NCBI GenBank assembly: GCA_030068075.1
Contig: CM057826.1
Span: forward strand, 34,026,211-34,090,210
Direction of reading: 5' to 3'
DNA from: Paguma larvata
Taxonomy: Eukaryota > Chordata > Mammalia > Carnivora > Viverridae
Length of the DNA: 64,000 nucleotides
The notes beneath the pieces are model-generated. The model was not told the DNA's origin. It did not search any database and worked only from the letters and a program-made list of their open reading frames with translations. Both the position numbers and the translations under genes were made by a program. The first letter of the stretch is position 1, and every line of letters begins with the position of its first letter. This document shows positions 13,664 through 25,250 of the stretch, one piece after another.

Positions 13664-14994
13664 CTGGCTTTCCGCTGTTTTAAAAGAAGGTTATGGTTAT
13701 AGTCATTTGACTTGTTTCTAAAACTGTGTAGAAGAACTGCCGTCGGATTTAAAATGCAATATTCTCTAGAAATTACATTAATGGGGAGTCCAAGTTGATA
13801 AATGCAAATGGATCTCATTAGTTTTTGGTTTTGGTTTTGTTTTTGTTTTTTAATCTTTTTAGTTTTGGGACAAAATAAGTAAAGTTTTACATTAGTGCTG
13901 GCTTGGTGACATATATACTTACTCAGCAAGAACCAACGTATCAGTCGGTTTAGAACAACTGAAGACAAGAGAAACTAACCATCCTTTATTTTTGAATTAG
14001 GTATAGTACAAATGATTATAAACTTGATGCTTTAATTTTAATTCAATATATACCCTCAGAATACTTTTATGATAATTGTGTGTTATATAAAGATATTGGC
14101 AAGTGTAGCATCTTTTAGGTGTGATATATATATATACAGAATGAGGATCATTTATTCATTTTGGCCATGGACTTCTTACAGCTTTTTTCATATTGTAAGG
14201 ATATTTCATAATGCAGCAATATGTACCCCAAATAGCTTTATAAATGAACTAGCTGTACTTTTTAATTATGATTTTATTCCAGGTTTGAATTACTGAAAAC
14301 TGTCTTGATCTTAGGACGATGAAAGCTTGCATGATACTTAGCCACTTGGGAAGTATTTCTTTGGATCGTCAGTCCATGTAAAACTGTGTTTTTACTTGGA
14401 AAGTAACAATATTTATGTTATAAGCATTTTACTAGGATCTTGTGAAGTCTTTCAAGAAGAGTTTTCTCTCAGTCATTAATAGTACTAAGAAGGAAGGTGG
14501 GCAGGATTTGAGGCTGAAATGGCATCAGGGATAATTTAGTTTACCAATTGAGCCTTGTTTATGCTATTTATCTTTACCCTACACAGTGTAGGTTTTTTGT
14601 TTTAATTATCAACAATAAAAGACAGAGGGGTTATAAAACATCCAGGTTTCATATTCTTTTGAAAAATTTTAAGATCTGGTGACTTCAGGTTTACATTCTA
14701 CTCTGGGTCTACATACATTCTGTGTGTTACCTACAGATAGGAGCTTGAAATTATCTGCTCTAGGCCCCTTTAGAGGGGACATACTCTCTCTAATGTGGCA
14801 CAACCCTCCACCCCCTCATTTCTTTTCTTCACTTGGCCAGCATCATCAGGCATACCTCACTACTTTCTGTTAAATGTTTTGTCCCTGAGCACTGAGTTTA
14901 TTGAGCATTAAGGTCCAGATTGCTATTAAGAACTTGTATCATTGGTGGCAAAATTCAACCTTTACGATTACATTTTAGGCTTAAGAAATTTCAG
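13664..14994. other. Intergenic, AT-rich, nothing recognised
   Basis: It contains a (GTTTT)-type run near 13827-13850 and a short (TA)n near 14127-14137. I see no gene or assignable repeat. Confidence 0.4.
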
Positions 14995-15202
14995 GGGCAC
15001 CTGGGTGGCTCAGTTGGGTAAGTGTCTGACTTCGGCTCAGGTCATGATCTCATGGTTCCTGAGTCGAGCACGTGTCGGGCTCTGTGCTGATGGCTCAGAG
15101 CCTGGAGCCTGCTTCGGATTCTGTGTCTCTCTCTGCCGCTCCCCTGCTCACACTCTGTCTCTCTGTCTCTCAAAAAATAAATAATAAAAACATTAAAAAA
15201 AG
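14995..15202 (+). repeat. CAN-SINE with 12-bp target duplication
   Basis: Complete element; the perfect duplication AAGAAATTTCAG flanks it (14983-14994, 15203-15214). Confidence 0.96.
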
Positions 15203-15214
15203 AAGAAATTTCAG

Positions 15215-15683
15215 TTTTTGAACAACAAACCTAAAAGTAATGATAAATTCAGAGGAATTCAATTTCACTTGAGATGATTAAACGAAACCTGGCCTTAGAG
15301 TTAGAGGATGCTGTATACTGTTATGCGGCAAAATATATAAACTTCTGTTCTGCTAAATAAATGGCAAAGTGAATCCAGATTTGTTTTGTTTTGACAGTTA
15401 TGACAAGGTTGGGAGAAATTTTGTACATTTTCATAGAACCAAGATTGGTAACCAAAGAATATTCAGACATTATAATGACTATTTAGTTTCCTTTTGTAGC
15501 TTAAATTGGGTTGTCTCTAGCATTGACTTCCCCTGTTGTAGAATAGTTAGATGCTCTTACAGAGTGAAGCACTTATCAGACTAGAGACAGTGCTCAAATG
15601 GCGGCTCGAACACAGATTGGCTAGAAAGATATGAGGCAACCAATTTAAAAAAAGCGGAAAAAAAAACAAACAAAAAAAACAAA
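15215..15683. other. Intergenic, nothing recognised
   Basis: AT-rich sequence between two SINEs, ending in an A-rich run at 15650-15683. No gene is seen. Confidence 0.4.
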
Positions 15684-15905
15684 GGGCGCCTGGGTGAGGT
15701 GGTTGGTTAAACATCAGACTGGGCTCAGGTCATGAGCTCCAGGTTTGTGAGTTTAAGTCCCACATTGGGCTCTATTCTGGTAGCTCAGAACCTGGAGACT
15801 GCTTTGGATTCAGTGTCTCCTCTCTCTCTGCCCCTCCCCACTTGCTGTCTGTCTCTCTCTTAAAAATAAATAAACATTAAAAAATTTTTAAAAAATAAAA
15901 ATTAA
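15684..15905 (+). repeat. CAN-SINE, diverged, plus strand
   Basis: Head 'gggcgcctgggtgaggtgg' with small indels, then 'gggctcaggtcatgagctcc' and a long A-rich tail. It lies in an A-rich target and has no clear duplication. Confidence 0.92.
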
Positions 15906-15909
15906 AAAA

Positions 15910-16970
15910 CCCCAGAACTTCTGCTTCCAGAAGTGGTGGACTAGATTATTCTGGTCTTTTTGCTATAATATCCCACTATATATAACACCCTCTTAAGGCA
16001 TTAGAGAGCTAACAAGGTAGTGAATATTTGTCAGGCTGATATCTGGAAGAAAAAGGAAATCCAGAAAGATGAATCTGGTATCAAGAATGCTTTTGGGGGC
16101 ACCTGGGTGGCTCAGTTGGTTAAACGGCCGACTTCAGCTCGGGTCATGATCTCACGGTCTGTGGGTTCGAGCCCCATGCCGGGCTCTGTGCTGATGGCTC
16201 ATCAGAGTCTGGAGCCTGCTTCAGATTTTGTGTCTCCCTCTCTCTCTGCCCTTCCCCTCCTCACACTCTGTCTCTCAAAAATAAATAAACGTTAAAAAAA
16301 AATAAAAAAGAAAAAGAATGCTTTTGTTCCAGAAGGGGAGATTTGTTAACCAAAAATAGGAAGTTGAGAGGAGGATTAACGTTTTAATAGCTTTCTGAGA
16401 CCAAAAGGACAACAGTTAGAGTGTAGGACCTCTAAGTTTGAGACTCTGGTAGGATTCTTTGGTGTGAGACCTAATGTCCCCATCCCAGCGGTAAGGATGA
16501 GCCAGAAGTGAACCATTCACATAGACTATAGTTTATAATTGAGTCATCTAGACAGCTCAGAAAAGTGGGAACTTTTGAAAGTGGATTGCTGTGAACTGTG
16601 ATTTCTGATGTCCCTAGGAATCTGAAAGATGCAAATCTGGAGAAAGAGAACATTTTCCTAGGCTTCAAATTATTTCTACAAATATTTTTTTAAATACAGT
16701 TTTCCATATAATAACTGGGCAAAGAGGGGGGGGAAGACAATAGGAATGAAAACTAGCAGAAACAGTAGACAATAGAAACAGACCCAAAGTGGCCACTGAA
16801 TATTTGGATTATGAGATAGACTTTAAAATTCACATGGCTACTATGTTCAAGGAGATAAAAGATTAAAATTTCAGCATAGAACTGGAAATTATAAAAAATA
16901 TCACTTAAGACTTGCAAAAGAGTCAAATATTTGAGAACTAAAAAAAAGTAATAAAATTAAGGACTCAAAA
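15910..16970 (+). repeat. HAL1/L1 5'-region relic, plus strand, split by a SINE
   Basis: The right part (16720-16970) contains 'agcagaaacagtagacaata', 'gaaacagacccaaagtgg' and 'aatttcagcatagaactgg', typical of HAL1/L1 ORF1-type sequence. The part before the SINE is less certain. A CAN-SINE (16096-16313) interrupts it. Confidence 0.5.
16096..16313 (+). repeat. CAN-SINE with 13-bp target duplication
   Basis: Full element; the perfect duplication AAGAATGCTTTTG flanks it (16083-16095, 16314-16326). Confidence 0.96.
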
Positions 16971-16971
16971 C

Positions 16972-17465
16972 ATTGTATTAGTTATCCAATCTGTATAATT
17001 AACTGCAGACTTAACTTCTTAAAACTACACACCCTTATTGTTTTACAGTTCTGTGGGTGAGGAGTCCAGCATGGCTTAACTGGGTCTGCTTCAGAGTCTC
17101 TCGGAAGGCTGCAATCCAGGTATTGGCCAGGAGGATGGTGTCATCTGAAGGCTCAGCTGGGGAAAGATCTGCTTCAAATGACTGTAGTTGCTAGCAGCCT
17201 GTTGTCCTGAGGGCCACGTGTCTTTCAAGGCCGTTGGAAGGAGGCCTCCTTCACTTCTATGCCATATGGACTTCTCTCCAGTAGAGCAGCTTACAACAAG
17301 GCAGCTTGATGGAAAGAGCCTATAGAGAGGGTCTGCTAACAAGACTACTGGTCAGAAGCCACTAGGCCACACCAGGAACAAGGAGAGGGATTGCACAATG
17401 GCGTGAATGGAAGGAGGTGTGAATCACTGGGGATGATCTTAGGATCTGCCCGCCAAAAGATTATA
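16972..17465 (-). repeat. MLT1-like LTR relic, minus strand (family uncertain)
   Basis: 'Attgttttacagttctgtgg', 'ctgaaggctcagctgggg', 'gagggccacgtgtctttc' and 'gtcagaagccactaggcc' resemble an ERVL-MaLR-type LTR read on the reverse strand. The same kind of sequence recurs at 30600-31240. Assignment is from memory. Confidence 0.5.
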
Positions 17466-19444
17466 AACACAACTAAAGAGAACTACTGAATTGGAAAGTC
17501 AGATTATTCATAATTTTGACAAATTCTGACTGAATTCATAATTCAGTCAAATATTCATAATAAAAGTTGTCTTCATAAACTTTTGTTACTCTACCATCAC
17601 CAGTAAGGAGGGGTTGGTATTTATCCATGTCCAGAAACACTGGCAGCAGTAGTTTGGAGAGAGGATAAGTAAGGATATATGTTAATTGAATGTAGAAGTA
17701 AGAAGACCATTAGAGAAAGAAATGAAGGATCAAACTAGGCTTTTAGGAATCCCATTTGTTCTTGTTCTGGATGCGAGTGGATACCCAATCTGTAGTACTC
17801 ATTATAATGAGTTTTATCTAATTTGCAGCAGAATTGGTATTTTTGATATTGATAAATAATATTCCAGTACATACATAATCAGTGGAAATATATGTCTACA
17901 AACTACGAGTTACTGCACGATATTTTACCTTCCCTATTTTTTTTGCACATGATTTTCATATCATATTTGTTTCTGAGAAGCATATAGTTTTCTTAAACAA
18001 ATACAATATCCTTATGGGAGGATTGTACTTGTAAATATATTTTAAATTAGCATGCATTTCAGTAATTCTTTAAACGTCAAAAATTTTGACACAGTTGCAG
18101 GTGGAGAATGAGTTTTAGTTCATCTCCTAGGTGTTCTTTCTTTGTTCAGCTTAATTGTAATGGAAAATCTCTTTAATATTGATTGGATTTCTTTAGAATA
18201 AACCATCACTATCTTTGAAAGGCCAATTTCAACTGGCAAGATTGGACAGATAACAGTGATATGGAAATCCAACTTACCTATAACCATTGATAAACAAGAC
18301 CTCTAAACTAAGTCATCATAATTCTCTTTTTTTAAGAATTTATAAATTTAACGTTCATATCGGTTGCCTATTAATTTGAAAATGATCTCCAGCTGGATTC
18401 TTGCTGAATAAGATCCAGAAACATTCTTCATCATCTGAATCAATGCACAGGAAGTTACGGGGGAAAAAGAAAGCATATGGTGAGCAAATCTTATAATGCC
18501 AGGTACTACATTAATATTAAAGCATTCCACATTCAGCATTCATATGCATTTAAAACTTTATGAGATTGTTCAGTTATTTATCATCAACTACTCAAGGGGA
18601 CCTACAGATAGATATTTATTTACAACAACCCTCTGTAGAAGCATGCAGTAAGACTTAGAATTTATTTTATATATCAGATCGTGTCTTATATATTAATGAA
18701 TTTTATCCCTTTAGTAAAGAATAGATGAGCTTTTGATTTTAGTTTAGAAATCAGATTTTCAAAGTATTTTGTTTCTTATGTTCATTTTAATCAGTAGAAT
18801 ATATTATTTTGGTTATTGCTGTGAAATACATGATCATTACAGAAAATATGAAAAACACAAGAGAAGTGGGGAAGATCATCTCATGCTGTTAGCATTTTGA
18901 TCTATTGTTTTATATCCATGCATTTTTGTTGATATTTTATGTTTTCGAGATCATATATGTTTTTACATTTTTATTTCATAATCACTTTCCCCAATTACTA
19001 TACATTTATATATTATATAGTCTTTTGGGGTATTTTGAAAGTGGTCGAATAATAGCAGTATTACACACTAAAAGAGAAATACTTAAACATTTCCATAATA
19101 TTCAGTTCACATTCATTTATAAGGGGAAAAAGAATCACACATTTTTTTATTATAAAAACTTCAGCATGATAATTATATAAGATTAGCTAATGTGGGTGTA
19201 AATATATTTAATGTTGAATAGTTCACAAGCACGCAGATGATTAAATTTTGACTTTCAACATATTTTCAAGATTTCCGTATCTCACCACCTGGGTGTGATT
19301 CATAATTGGAAAAATAAAGGTTCTGTGTATTTGGAAAGCCCTAAAAGAAATGAAAATATCTATACAGTCATCCTCTGGTAGAGGGTAGTTTGTTACAACC
19401 TTTAGAAACTAGAGTTTTAAATGTCAGTTGAAAGAACAATGCCA
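17466..19444. other. Two-kilobase AT-rich stretch largely free of recognisable repeats
   Basis: Apart from a possible old relic at about 18820-19000 ('cagaaaatatgaaaaacac'), I see no transposon, gene or plausible open frame. It is unusual in this SINE-dense window for having no CAN-SINE. Confidence 0.45.
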
Positions 19445-19656
19445 GGGGTGCCTGGATGGCTCGGTTGGTTAAGCAGCTGACTCTTGATCTTGGCCGAGTT
19501 CATGATCTCATGGTTTGTGAGTTCAATCCCTGTGTTGGGCTCTGTGCTGATAGTGCAGAGCCTGCTTGAGAGTCTGTCTCTCCCTCTCTCTGTCCCTTCC
19601 TCGCTTGCACACTCTCTCTCTTTCTCAAACTAAATATCTAAATTAAAAAAAAGAAG
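19445..19656 (+). repeat. CAN-SINE, plus strand
   Basis: Head 'ggggtgcctggatggctcgg' with the 'ctcttgatcttgg' variant seen in several copies here. Near-identical flanks (GAAAGAACAATGCCAG before, GAAAGAACATGCCAG after) are an aged target duplication with one indel. Confidence 0.94.
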
Positions 19657-19729
19657 AAGAAAGAACATGCCAGAAAAATTCTTTCAGTTCTAACTCTGTT
19701 ACCTGAAAGGTAAGGAAAAGGTAAAATCA

Positions 19730-19910
19730 GTTTGGCAGTTGGATCTGAAAGTCTAGATTGAAGTCTTGCTTCATTACCTCACTAAGTGACTTAGGACCAA
19801 TCACTCTTTCTTGAATTCAGTTTCTTCGTCTCATACATTGAGGGGATTGTACCAGAAGGTCTGCAAAATACCGCCTAGCACGACGCTCATGCTCGATGAA
19901 TCAGCCCTTG
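19730..19910 (+). repeat. MIR-type SINE relic
   Basis: 'Actaagtgacttaggaccaa', 'ttcagtttcttcgtctca' and 'gctcatgctcgatgaatc' keep the order of MIR or MIR3. Confidence 0.55.
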
Positions 19911-20710
19911 TAAGCCTGTCACAGGGGATGTAATTTGCCATTAACGTTACTTTTTAAAATTTCTGTTTGAAACCTTTCGTTTCTAGATGAGAAAGTGGTA
20001 ATGTTCTTAAGCACTAGAGAGTTGGGTGGGGTTTGGCTTGTTGTTTCAATGAATTTCCTCCATCATGATAGTTCTCTTTCCTACTTTTCTTCTCCACAGC
20101 ACTATCTCCTGAGGCTAGACCCAAACTTTTCAGAATAAAAGGAAATTTAATTGTCTTCAAATTCAAGTTAGTATTCAATGGGTGAATATCCTCTAAATAT
20201 TTCACACCAAATACTCACTCTCCTCTGTGCCTAAAGGATGAAGATGTATTGTCTCTCCTAAGGGTGCCATTTTCCCAGTTTGAACTGTATTTATTAGTAA
20301 ACAATGTTTCTTTTGATTTGAAATTATTTTCTCATGGATTCTTCCCATTTGTCTTGGCTCTAAGTTTTATGGTAATGCAGGTATCTCCTTCTTTCTTTTC
20401 AGCAGGTTCAAGTACATTTTTTAGCTTCTTGCTGTGTTCTCCCCCACCTCCCTCCATTGAGGGTTTGATGCCAATATTTTCTCTGATATTTTGGCTATTT
20501 AATTCTCAAAGTCTAAAATATCACAATGCTCACTTTCTCCAACTTGGCCAACTTTCCAATAAACTTTGAGATTATGTGGTTATTTTTTCCAAGGAATTTG
20601 TCAGTTTTATTATGGCAGTTGTTTTCCTTTCTACTAGTTAGAATGAGGCCTTTGTGGAGGTGTTCCCTTATTTCCTCCACCTTGTGAAAAAGAAGAGAGC
20701 CACGAACATT
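19911..20710. other. Intergenic, nothing recognised
   Basis: Mixed-composition sequence with short open frames on both strands (up to 106 codons at 20249-20569) that show no protein-like pattern or family. Confidence 0.4.
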
Positions 20711-20830
20711 CTCTGAGTAATTACTATATGCAAAGTACTTAATCACATGCAGTAATGTCATTTACTCTTCAAACAACTTTTCAAAGGAAATGTCACTGTC
20801 CCTGTGTTTTGCTGCCCAAATGCAGCTCTT
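20711..20830 (-). repeat. MIR fragment, minus strand
   Basis: 'Taattactatatgcaaagta' followed by 'atttactcttcaaacaac' fits the reversed MIR 3' half. Confidence 0.45.
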
Positions 20831-21489
20831 TGAATTAATATCAAATCTCAGATAATAATAAATACATACTTGGTATGTACATTGACAAGACAAATAGGAT
20901 GAAGGTAAAACTGCTTTCCACGAAATAAAGTGAATGTTTTTATTGACTTGTTTTACGATGAGTTGTTGAAGAAAATCATGCTGTTTATTCTTCTCCTTTT
21001 TTGCTATAACCTCATGAATTAGTTATTTGTATGAATGCATCTATTTTATTCTACATATGAAAATTCATTTTGTTATTTAGTAAAATTCCCAGGAATTTTA
21101 AGCAGTTTATTCAAATAGTTTTTTTCCCTCTCTGGAGAGTAGGGGGATTGGCATAAAGTTTTAAATTGTCTAGATGGAAGAAATGTCTTAATTATTATTC
21201 TCGAAGCTTAGTTTCAAACCAAACTTATACTGCTTGGCTTTGCACACAATTGTGTCAAACTCATGTTGAAACAGAAAACCCTATGGTTCTTATTCTACAT
21301 TTGATATACTACCTTGAAAAATACTGAATACATGTTTGATAAACAACGATTTCTTTAAACGTTTCACATGTCAAAGAGGTCACTATGTTTTCTAAAGATT
21401 CAAAAAAAATGGAGTATAAACCCAAACAACACATTGTCTGAAACAAGGACACTGAAGGACTCCATAAAAATCTGCTTTTTGCTCCTTTT
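20831..21489. other. Intergenic, nothing recognised
   Basis: AT-rich; no gene or assignable repeat. Confidence 0.4.
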
Positions 21490-21980
21490 TCTGCTTCTAT
21501 TTCTTGCTAGGACCTGCACCCCTACCCCACTTTATACATGCCTTGTAATACAAATAGCGTATGTCCCCCTGGTAAAGCCCCAGGAGTTAGCGATTTTTCT
21601 AGAATAGATAACACCTAAGGAAGGACCAGGTGAGAATGACTGGACAAAGGTCTCATAGGTGTATTCCAGACCACTGGTGAGGAATAACATCTGGGCCCTC
21701 ATCTTTGTTCTGACCAGTTTCTGGATGCCTGAGAGGACACACTGTCCTCAATAAAAACTCTCGGATCCTGAACAAAGGAGAGGAGAGTCCATCATTTCAT
21801 TCCTGAGTCTCCCAGACACTTCTCTTGTATCGTCTGTATCTGCTGACTCTATATCATCAATAAACTCTGCTTTCACCTTCTGCTGGCTTGCGTTTGATTT
21901 CCATCCTCGATCCAGACAAGGGACCCCCTTGGCTGGTCCTGCTGGACTCCTTTTGGGAGCCCAGAGCCTGCTTGCCAACA
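21490..21980 (+). mobile_element. Solo LTR of an endogenous retrovirus (class I-like), plus strand
   Basis: The block is richer in G+C than its surroundings. It has AATAAA signals at 21750-21755 and 21859-21864, then a CT/GC-rich U5-like stretch ('gggacccccttggctgg') ending TTGCCAACA at 21980. The 5' boundary is approximate and I could not find a convincing target duplication. No internal retroviral genes are seen, so it is a solo LTR. Confidence 0.5.
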
Positions 21981-22357
21981 TTAGGACCACATGGAACATG
22001 CATTCTATCACTCTTGTTGAGAATGAAATACCATAAATCACAGTAGTTTCCTTTGGACCAAACCCTTTCCCCTTCAACTCATGAAAAGCTTCTTAATCAC
22101 GGCACTTTCCTTCTCCTTAAACTATTTGGCCCAATTGCTGCATTTACCACTGCTGGGTCTCGCTCTTTGTTCCTGAAAGGCTGTGCGCCATTTTGTCCTC
22201 TCTCCAACATCACCTTACTACCTTTTTGATTATTCCTCACACACTCCCCCTCCTTGAATTTTTTCCTGGACTATGTTAAGTGCTGTTAGCTCTTTGGTGT
22301 TTCATTCTGGTTCGTAGCTTCTCTTACTCTATAAAAGTCTTTCTCAAAAAGCACCAT
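21981..22357. other. Intergenic, nothing certain
   Basis: Pyrimidine-rich text resembling an L2 interior, without a diagnostic block. Confidence 0.35.
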
Positions 22358-22512
22358 GACCCCCTATCAGTATCTCCTGGATCCCTTGATGAAAATGAAG
22401 ACGGGCCCTCACCCTTGACCCAATGAGTGAGAATCTCTGTGAGTGGAACCTGTACGTTTATCTAGCTCTCCAGGTGATTATTATGTGCAATGAAGTATGA
22501 GAACTCCTGCTT
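22358..22512. repeat. MER5-like hAT-Charlie DNA transposon relic
   Basis: 'Tgagtgagaatctctgtgag', 'ctctccaggtgattattatg' and 'gaagtatgagaactcctgc' match the second half of MER5A, including the terminal 'gagaac..ctg' motif. Confidence 0.6.
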
Positions 22513-23070
22513 TATGTCTTTTCCTGGGAAAATTATGTCCATTGTCATGATTTTAATAATCACATTCTTAAAGAAGACCCTTGAGTTTTGATTGCCAGAC
22601 CTGAACTTAACCCTGAAAGTCACAATCATACACTTTTATGCTTAGAGAGTGTTTTTTCTTATAGGCATTTTGAGATAATTATATTCACAATGAAATCTTT
22701 CTTCTCCAAAGAAAGAAATCTATCTTCTCTTCATTTTAATAGTTAGTAACATTACCGTTTATTCAAGCTTATGTAAAACAAAAAAAGCAAATCAAAACAA
22801 AGTGAAAAACTTCATGTTCATCTTAGATGTTTCCCTTTCTTTATTCACCTCCCACACATCCAATTAGGCAAGACGTCTTGCTGATTTTACTCCATAAATA
22901 TTTCTAAAATCTATCCTTGTTTTCTGCCCTATGACTACTTCCCTAATTTAGGCCTTCGTCATATGAACCATTGTGAAATATTCCCAACTATTCCTCCTGT
23001 CTCCTAAATTTCTCCTCCTTGATCCATTCTCCCAACGTAATATAAAACTACAAGTTAAAAAAGACATTTC
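22513..23070 (+). repeat. Unassigned sequence with an L2 fragment (about 22815-23040)
   Basis: The second half contains 'catccaattaggcaagacgt', 'ctccataaatatttctaaaa' and 'tgatccattctcccaacg', a degraded L2 3' region. The first 300 bases hold nothing I recognise. Confidence 0.45.
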
Positions 23071-23270
23071 AGGGGCACCTAGGTGGCTCAGTCAGTTGAG
23101 CATCTGACTCTTGATTTCAAGTCAGGTCATGATCTCACAGTTTGTGAGTCTAAGCCCTGCATCGGGCTCTGTGCTGATAGCGTGCAGCCTACTTGGGATT
23201 CTCTCTTTCCTTCTCTGCCCCTCCTCTGCTTGCGGTCTCTCTCTCAAAATAAATAAATAAACTCTAAAAA
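23071..23270 (+). repeat. CAN-SINE, plus strand
   Basis: Head 'ggggcacctaggtggctcag' and tail (AAATAA)n are complete. No clean target duplication is seen. Confidence 0.94.
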
Positions 23271-23687
23271 AAACCAAAGAATATACTAGTTAAAACAATG
23301 ATTAAAGAATTTTCACCCCCTGCAAGGATGAAAAATAGTAATATCCAGTATCATGAAGGGAATGGCAAAAGAGATACTCTTGAATATTCTAGAAGTATGC
23401 ATTGCTGTAGCCTTACATGGAGAGCCCTTTGCTAACTGTATGAGTCTAAATATCCTTCAAGCAGAAATTCCATGTATGGAAACAAATCCTAAAAAATGAA
23501 ACTACTAGATAACCGCACAGAGTACGTATAGTATCACTTCATTTTTGTTTATAATCGCAAAAAATACAAAACCCACAAAAATATATCCAAAAATCTAATT
23601 GTTATTTTCTAATTGGAGACAGCCTGATTGTTCACCAGTAAGAGCTTCGCAAACTAAACTTTCCTCAATCTACATAAAAGAAATACT
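23271..23687. other. Intergenic, nothing recognised
   Basis: A-rich sequence resembling old L1-type text, without a diagnostic motif. Confidence 0.35.
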
Positions 23688-24130
23688 GCATCAGTTTCCT
23701 AGAGCTTCCATAACAAGTTACCACACGCTCGGTGGCTTCAGATGACACAAATTTATTCTTGCACATTTCTGGAAGCCAGAAGTCTAAAATCAAAGTTCTG
23801 GCAGAGACCCACTCCTTCTGAAGGCTATAGGGGAGAATCTTCCCTTATCTCTTCAAGCTCCTGCTGGCTCCTGGCACTCCTTGGTTTGTGACAGCAGAAG
23901 TCCAATTTTTGCTTTGTCTATGGGTGGCCTCCTTCCCTGTGTCTCTGTGTGTTCTGATTATAAGTTTGCCAGGAGTTGGGTTTAAGGCCAATACCGAATC
24001 CAGGATGATTGCATCTCAAGATCCTTAATTAATTACATCTGCAAAGACCCTATTTCCAAATAAGGTCGTAATCTGAGGTTTCAGGTAAACATGAATTTTG
24101 GAGTGATACTATTCAACCCGTGGTGAATAT
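23688..24130 (-). mobile_element. MLT1 LTR (ERVL-MaLR), minus strand
   Basis: 'Tgcatcagtttcctagagct', 'ccataacaagttaccaca', 'caaatttattcttgcaca', 'tctggaagccagaagtc' and at the end 'tatttccaaataaggtcg' and 'tgaattttggagtgata' follow the reverse of the MLT1 LTR through its whole length. Confidence 0.8.
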
Positions 24131-24295
24131 TTATATAAAACTACTTAAAATGATTCAATGCATAAATATTCAGTTGGTCATATAATGTGTTGTAGGGGCA
24201 GACACTAGTTCTCATTGATGGCTTGGGAAAATCCTATTTTATAAGAGGTCTATCACCACTAAGCTCTTTCTTACAAATGATCGAAATTGTATAGT
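24131..24295. other. Spacer between two opposite MLT1 LTRs
   Basis: AT-rich 165-bp segment; nothing recognised. It may be the original target DNA between the two insertions. Confidence 0.4.
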
Positions 24296-24718
24296 GGTAT
24301 ATGTTGAATTGTGTCTCCAAAAAGATGTTGAAGTCCTAATTCCTACTACCTCAATATGTGACCTTATTTGGAAATAGAGTCACTACAGACATAATCCGCT
24401 AAATGAGGTTATACCAGGGGTAGGGTGGGCTCTTAATCTAATATGACTGGTGTCCGTGCAAGAAAAAGAGACTGGAAACAGGAAGGAGAACATCACGTGA
24501 CTATAAGGCAGAGATTGAAGATAGCTACAAGCCAAAGAATGCCCAAGATTACCAATAAATCACCAGGAAGAAACAAGGAAGGATTCTCCCCTGCAGGTTT
24601 CCGAGGAACATGGCCCTACCTACACCTGGATTTTGGACTTCCAGCCTCTAAAACTGTGAGAAGATACACTTCTGTTGTTTTAAGCCATCCAGTCTGTGGT
24701 ACTTTGTTAATATAGGTA
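24296..24718 (+). mobile_element. MLT1 LTR (ERVL-MaLR), plus strand
   Basis: 'Atgttgaattgtgtctccaa', 'atgttgaagtcctaattc', 'atgtgaccttatttgga', 'ggacttccagcctctaaaac' and 'taagccatccagtctgtgg' give the full MLT1 order in the forward direction. The open frame at 24443-24715 is a translation of the LTR. Confidence 0.8.
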
Positions 24719-25031
24719 GTTTAAAAAATTCCAAAAACCTCTAAATTAGGGAGGGAACAGGGTATCTGAATTCTAAAAGCACCCAGCATTAACAGGTTTT
24801 TTGAAGTTGTGATGACCCCTTTATCATGTGGACTGTTTCCTTGATCCTTGAGGTACTTGTCAGCCCAGAAGTACTGTGACTTTAAACTGAAGTTTGCCTA
24901 AAGTAGAATATCTTGGGATTCTACAACCAAAATAGCAATTTGGGGGATAATCAAGATTTTCCTAGATTGTGCCTAGTGTCAACTAGAATCCTCCCCGATC
25001 TGAAATTTCAGTGTCTTGATCAAGGCACTGT
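24719..25031. other. Intergenic, nothing recognised
   Basis: Mixed composition; no assignable repeat. Confidence 0.4.
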
Positions 25032-25250
25032 GGGGTGCCTGGGGAGCTCAGTCAGTTAAGTGTCTGACTCTTGATTTCAGCTCAGGTCATGATCTCACAG
25101 TTCCTGAGTTTGAGCCCCACATCAGGCTCTGTGCTGTCAGTGCCAGAGCCTGCTTGGGATTTTCTCTCTCCCTCTTTCTTTCCCCCTCCCCGCCTCGTGC
25201 TCTCTTTCCCTTTCTCTCAAAAATAAATAAACATTAATAAAAGAAGAAAA
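25032..25250 (+). repeat. CAN-SINE, plus strand
   Basis: Head 'ggggtgcctggggagctcag', the 'ctcttgatttcagctcagg' variant, and an AAATAAATAAACATT tail. Confidence 0.94.
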
